Shown here piece by piece: positions 61,560 through 64,000 of a stretch of 64,000 bases of DNA (position 1 is the stretch's first letter; the number at the start of each line of letters is the position of its first letter). The DNA is from Pleodorina starrii. Its lineage: Eukaryota > Chlorophyta > Chlorophyceae > Chlamydomonadales > Volvocaceae. The DNA is taken from the NCBI GenBank assembly GCA_030267565.1, contig BRXU01000002.1:3471501-3535500 (forward strand). The letters run 5' to 3'. The translations under genes and the position numbers were made by a program. Under the pieces are notes generated by a model, which was not told the origin of the DNA, did not search any database, and was given only the letters and a program-made list of their open reading frames with translations.

Positions 61560-64000
61560 ATGTCGGAGGACCACACCCATCCGCCCGGGCCCGGCCGGCC
61601 CAGGGCGCTTACATCCCGCAGCGCGCTGAAGCACGGGGAAGGCTCGTTTCGGGGCCTTTTCGGCGGCCTCAGCAGGACGGGGGACAGGCCTGCAGGTGGG
61701 CGTGACGTGCCGGACCTTTCACCCCCGTGGGCTTCCCCAGGGTCGTAGCCACATTTGAATCCCCCACCAGCGTTGTCCTGAGACGCAGACTTCTGTTGCT
61801 CTCACACACCGTCCCTGCGCTCGCCCCCTCACTTACGCCGACCGTCAACACTGCAGCAGCATCCCACCTTACCGCCACCCTGCACACTGCACGCCGAACT
61901 CCCCCATTTTCCGGCCCTCGGGCAGCCCGGCCGCGAACCCATAACCCCCCGCTGCCGATCCGATCCCTACCCCCCGCGCCTTCCATCCGCGCGACCCAGA
62001 TCAGCCTCGCGCGCCCTGACCCTCGCCCTCCCCCCTAAACCACGGACGAGACGGCCTTCTTCTGTTACTTTACCGTTCACTGGCTCGGGCCTACATGTGG
62101 ATGACCCCCACAGGCCTATCCCTCCCTGACCCCCCTAAACCAACCGCTCCCTCCCCCTCCCCCTGCAGTCCCGCAGCCCCTCCACCAGGAGGGGCCCCGC
62201 ACCGCCTTCTACCTGGACGAGGAGATGAACGCAGCCCGCCAGGCGGTGAAGCAGCTGGATAAGGCCGTGTCGGGCGCAGTGTCGTTCCGGGAGGCGGCCA
62301 CCAAGCTGCTAACGGAGGCGCTGCGGGCGCTGAGCAGGCTGGAGCAGGTGAGGAGACCAGCAGACAGACAGACAGACAGACAGACGGCGGGTCCTGAGTG
62401 CGTTGGAACCAGGGTTTTCGGTTCTCTGGCATGGCTGGGTGCGTTCGCCACCGTTGCCTCCCGCGCACCGCTGCGGGTCGCACCTTCGCTATCTGAGAGG
62501 GGCGGGTGTGCATCGGGGGGCGGGCAGGCGGGCCGGCAGGGGTTGATAAAAGATGAAAATGCAGCGGTGGGACGGAGGCGAAAGGATTCAGCAAACGGCG
62601 ACCGGGCGCGCTCGCGGGCTGTCTGTTGGGGGGGCCCTCGGGCGCAGTTGCTTGGGCGTCGGTCTGTCTTGGGTAACCGCACCGCCCCGCCTCCATTCGG
62701 TACCGTATCCATTGGGTTGGGCTGGCGACCTGGGCATGGCGGCGATTGGGATCCAATTTGGAATCCGCGGACGCTGAAGCGGACGCCGCCGCTGCTGGAC
62801 GCTGCTGCTGCTGCCGCCCCCTGCGCTCCACCTTCTGATACGTTACCGTTCACGGGCTCCGGCCTATGCGTGGATCACTCAGCGCTCCACCGCCCGCCCG
62901 CCCGTGTGCCCTCTGCGTGCCCCCTGACCTCCACCTCCACCTGACGTTCCGCGACGTTCCACGACACGGTCGTTAACAGGCCATGGACAACAAGGAAGCC
63001 GCCGCGGAGCTGATCGGCATCGCCTGCGACATCAAGTGTGCGGCCAAGCGCGGCATCACGCTCGTGGACGTGTACGGCAAGTACAGTACGGCGGTCAAGA
63101 TCATGACGCTCTTCCTGCGCTCCTACATACACGCCAAGTTTGACAAGCAGGCCGAACTGCTGCGGAAGCTCAATCCGCCGCTGCCGCGCGGCGGCGCCGC
63201 GGCCGCCGCCGGCGGCGCCACCGCCGGCGGAGGTGGCGGCGGCGGCGGCGCGCCGCCGCCGCAGGGCGCGCCGATGCTGCCCGTCTCGCCCTCGCAGCAG
63301 CAGCAGCAGCAACAACAACAGTTTCAGCAGCAGCACCAGCCGCTCGCTATCACAGCGATGAGTAACGCCCAGTCCATGGCCTCGACGCTCAGCGGCGGCT
63401 CCCTGGGCACAGCGCCGGACGCGGCGGCGGCGCCGCCGCCGCCGCCGCCGCCGCAGGCGGCGGCGGCTGCCGGTCCCGGCGGCGCCAAGCCGCTGGGCCG
63501 GACTTCGCATGGCGCGTCGCTGGTTCCGGCGCCGCCGCCGGCCAGCGGCCCGCTCGTGGGTAAGGCCCTCTCCACCTGCCGCCACGACAAGGTACTGGCG
63601 CTGGCGTACGTGCCGGCGGCGTCCAGTGACTATGTGTGCATCTGGTGGTCGGCGGGTCAGCGGCTGGAGCATTACGCGGATGCGACGCAGGCCACGACGG
63701 CCTTCCAGCAGGCGTTTGCGGTGACGGCGGTGGCGGTGGATGAGGAGGGCAGCGTGTGGACGGGGCACATCAAGGGGCAGGTGGGCTGGAGTGGGTACCA
63801 CCCTGGGGAGGGGAGGCGAGGGGAGGGGAGGGGAGGCGAGGCGAGGCGAGGGGAGGGGAGGGCGCGTGGGTGAAGGGCTCGGGAGTGGATGGAGTTGGTG
63901 GGGTGGGGGGCGAGAGGGAGGGGTACAGACCGTTGCACAGACCGGAAGGACAAGCGCCTGCCCGCGCCCAACCCCCCCCCTCCTCCCCCCCGGGTGGCGC
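61560..64000 (+). CDS. Beta-propeller + TKL kinase, third copy, 5' part only
   Basis: Exons 61560-61695, 62169-62347 and 62980-63780 match the first three kinase exons. The window ends inside intron 3. The encoded 372 residues cover the N-terminal helical region, the Ala/Gly/Gln-rich segment and the first propeller blade. Whether the kinase domain follows cannot be seen. Confidence 0.8.
62069..62107 (+). repeat. Intron-resident motif, third-copy equivalent of copy 3
   Basis: Same sequence as 12744-12782, offset 49,325. Confidence 0.6.
62842..62881 (+). repeat. Intron-resident motif, third-copy equivalent of copy 4
   Basis: Same sequence as 13517-13556, offset 49,325. Confidence 0.6.

Larger units (their letters stand above)
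60984..64000 (+). repeat. Arm A, third copy (partial, runs off the window)
   Basis: A direct repeat of 11,659-14,675 at a constant offset of 49,325, with no indel seen over the 3 kb. The homology starts at 60,984 and does not include the LINE that flanks the left copy. Confidence 0.97.

Overview
The window looks like nuclear DNA of a chlorophyte green alga, most likely a Chlamydomonas relative (order Chlamydomonadales). It is strongly GC-rich, the genes have many short GC-rich introns with clear GTGAG/GTGCG donors and pyrimidine-rich CAG acceptors, introns carry many simple repeats, TGTAA is available as a polyadenylation signal, and two genes encode plastid proteins (HISN2-type histidine synthesis and an ELIP). 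No species can be named from the sequence alone.

Layout. Bases 1-11,658 are single-copy in this window. They hold the 5' part of a secreted Cys-rich protein gene (minus strand), a divergent promoter, a complete 8-exon gene for an EGLN/PHD-type prolyl 4-hydroxylase with an N-terminal CS/PIH1-like domain, and a 5'-truncated LINE with one frameshift. From 11,659 onward everything is repeated in alternating orientation. Arm A runs 11,659-36,296. A 62-nt spacer follows (36,297-36,358). The reverse complement of A runs 36,359-60,982. After one spacer base (60,983) a third copy, in the original orientation, starts at 60,984 and runs off the window at 64,000. The whole is therefore A / inverted A / A, an inverted triplication or a chain of palindromes.

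Each full arm carries three genes: a 14-exon beta-propeller + TKL protein kinase gene with a huge low-complexity C-terminus, a 7-exon plastid HISN2 (bifunctional HisI/HisE) gene, and a convergent 3-exon early light-induced protein (ELIP) gene. Near the palindrome axis lies about 3 kb of more AT-rich DNA with no recognisable gene and a perfect 60-bp palindrome. The partial third copy has the first three kinase exons.

The arms are almost identical on the kinase side. Toward the axis they differ by scattered 1-nt indels: the left arm has an intact HISN2 and a frame-broken ELIP, the right arm the reverse. That pattern fits consensus errors in an unresolved repeat better than real gene decay, but it has to be tested. 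The two leading explanations for the architecture are a real fold-back amplification (ODIRA-like or other template switching at short inverted repeats) and a long-read palindromic assembly artefact. The genes show no common pathway; they are neighbours on one chromosome segment.
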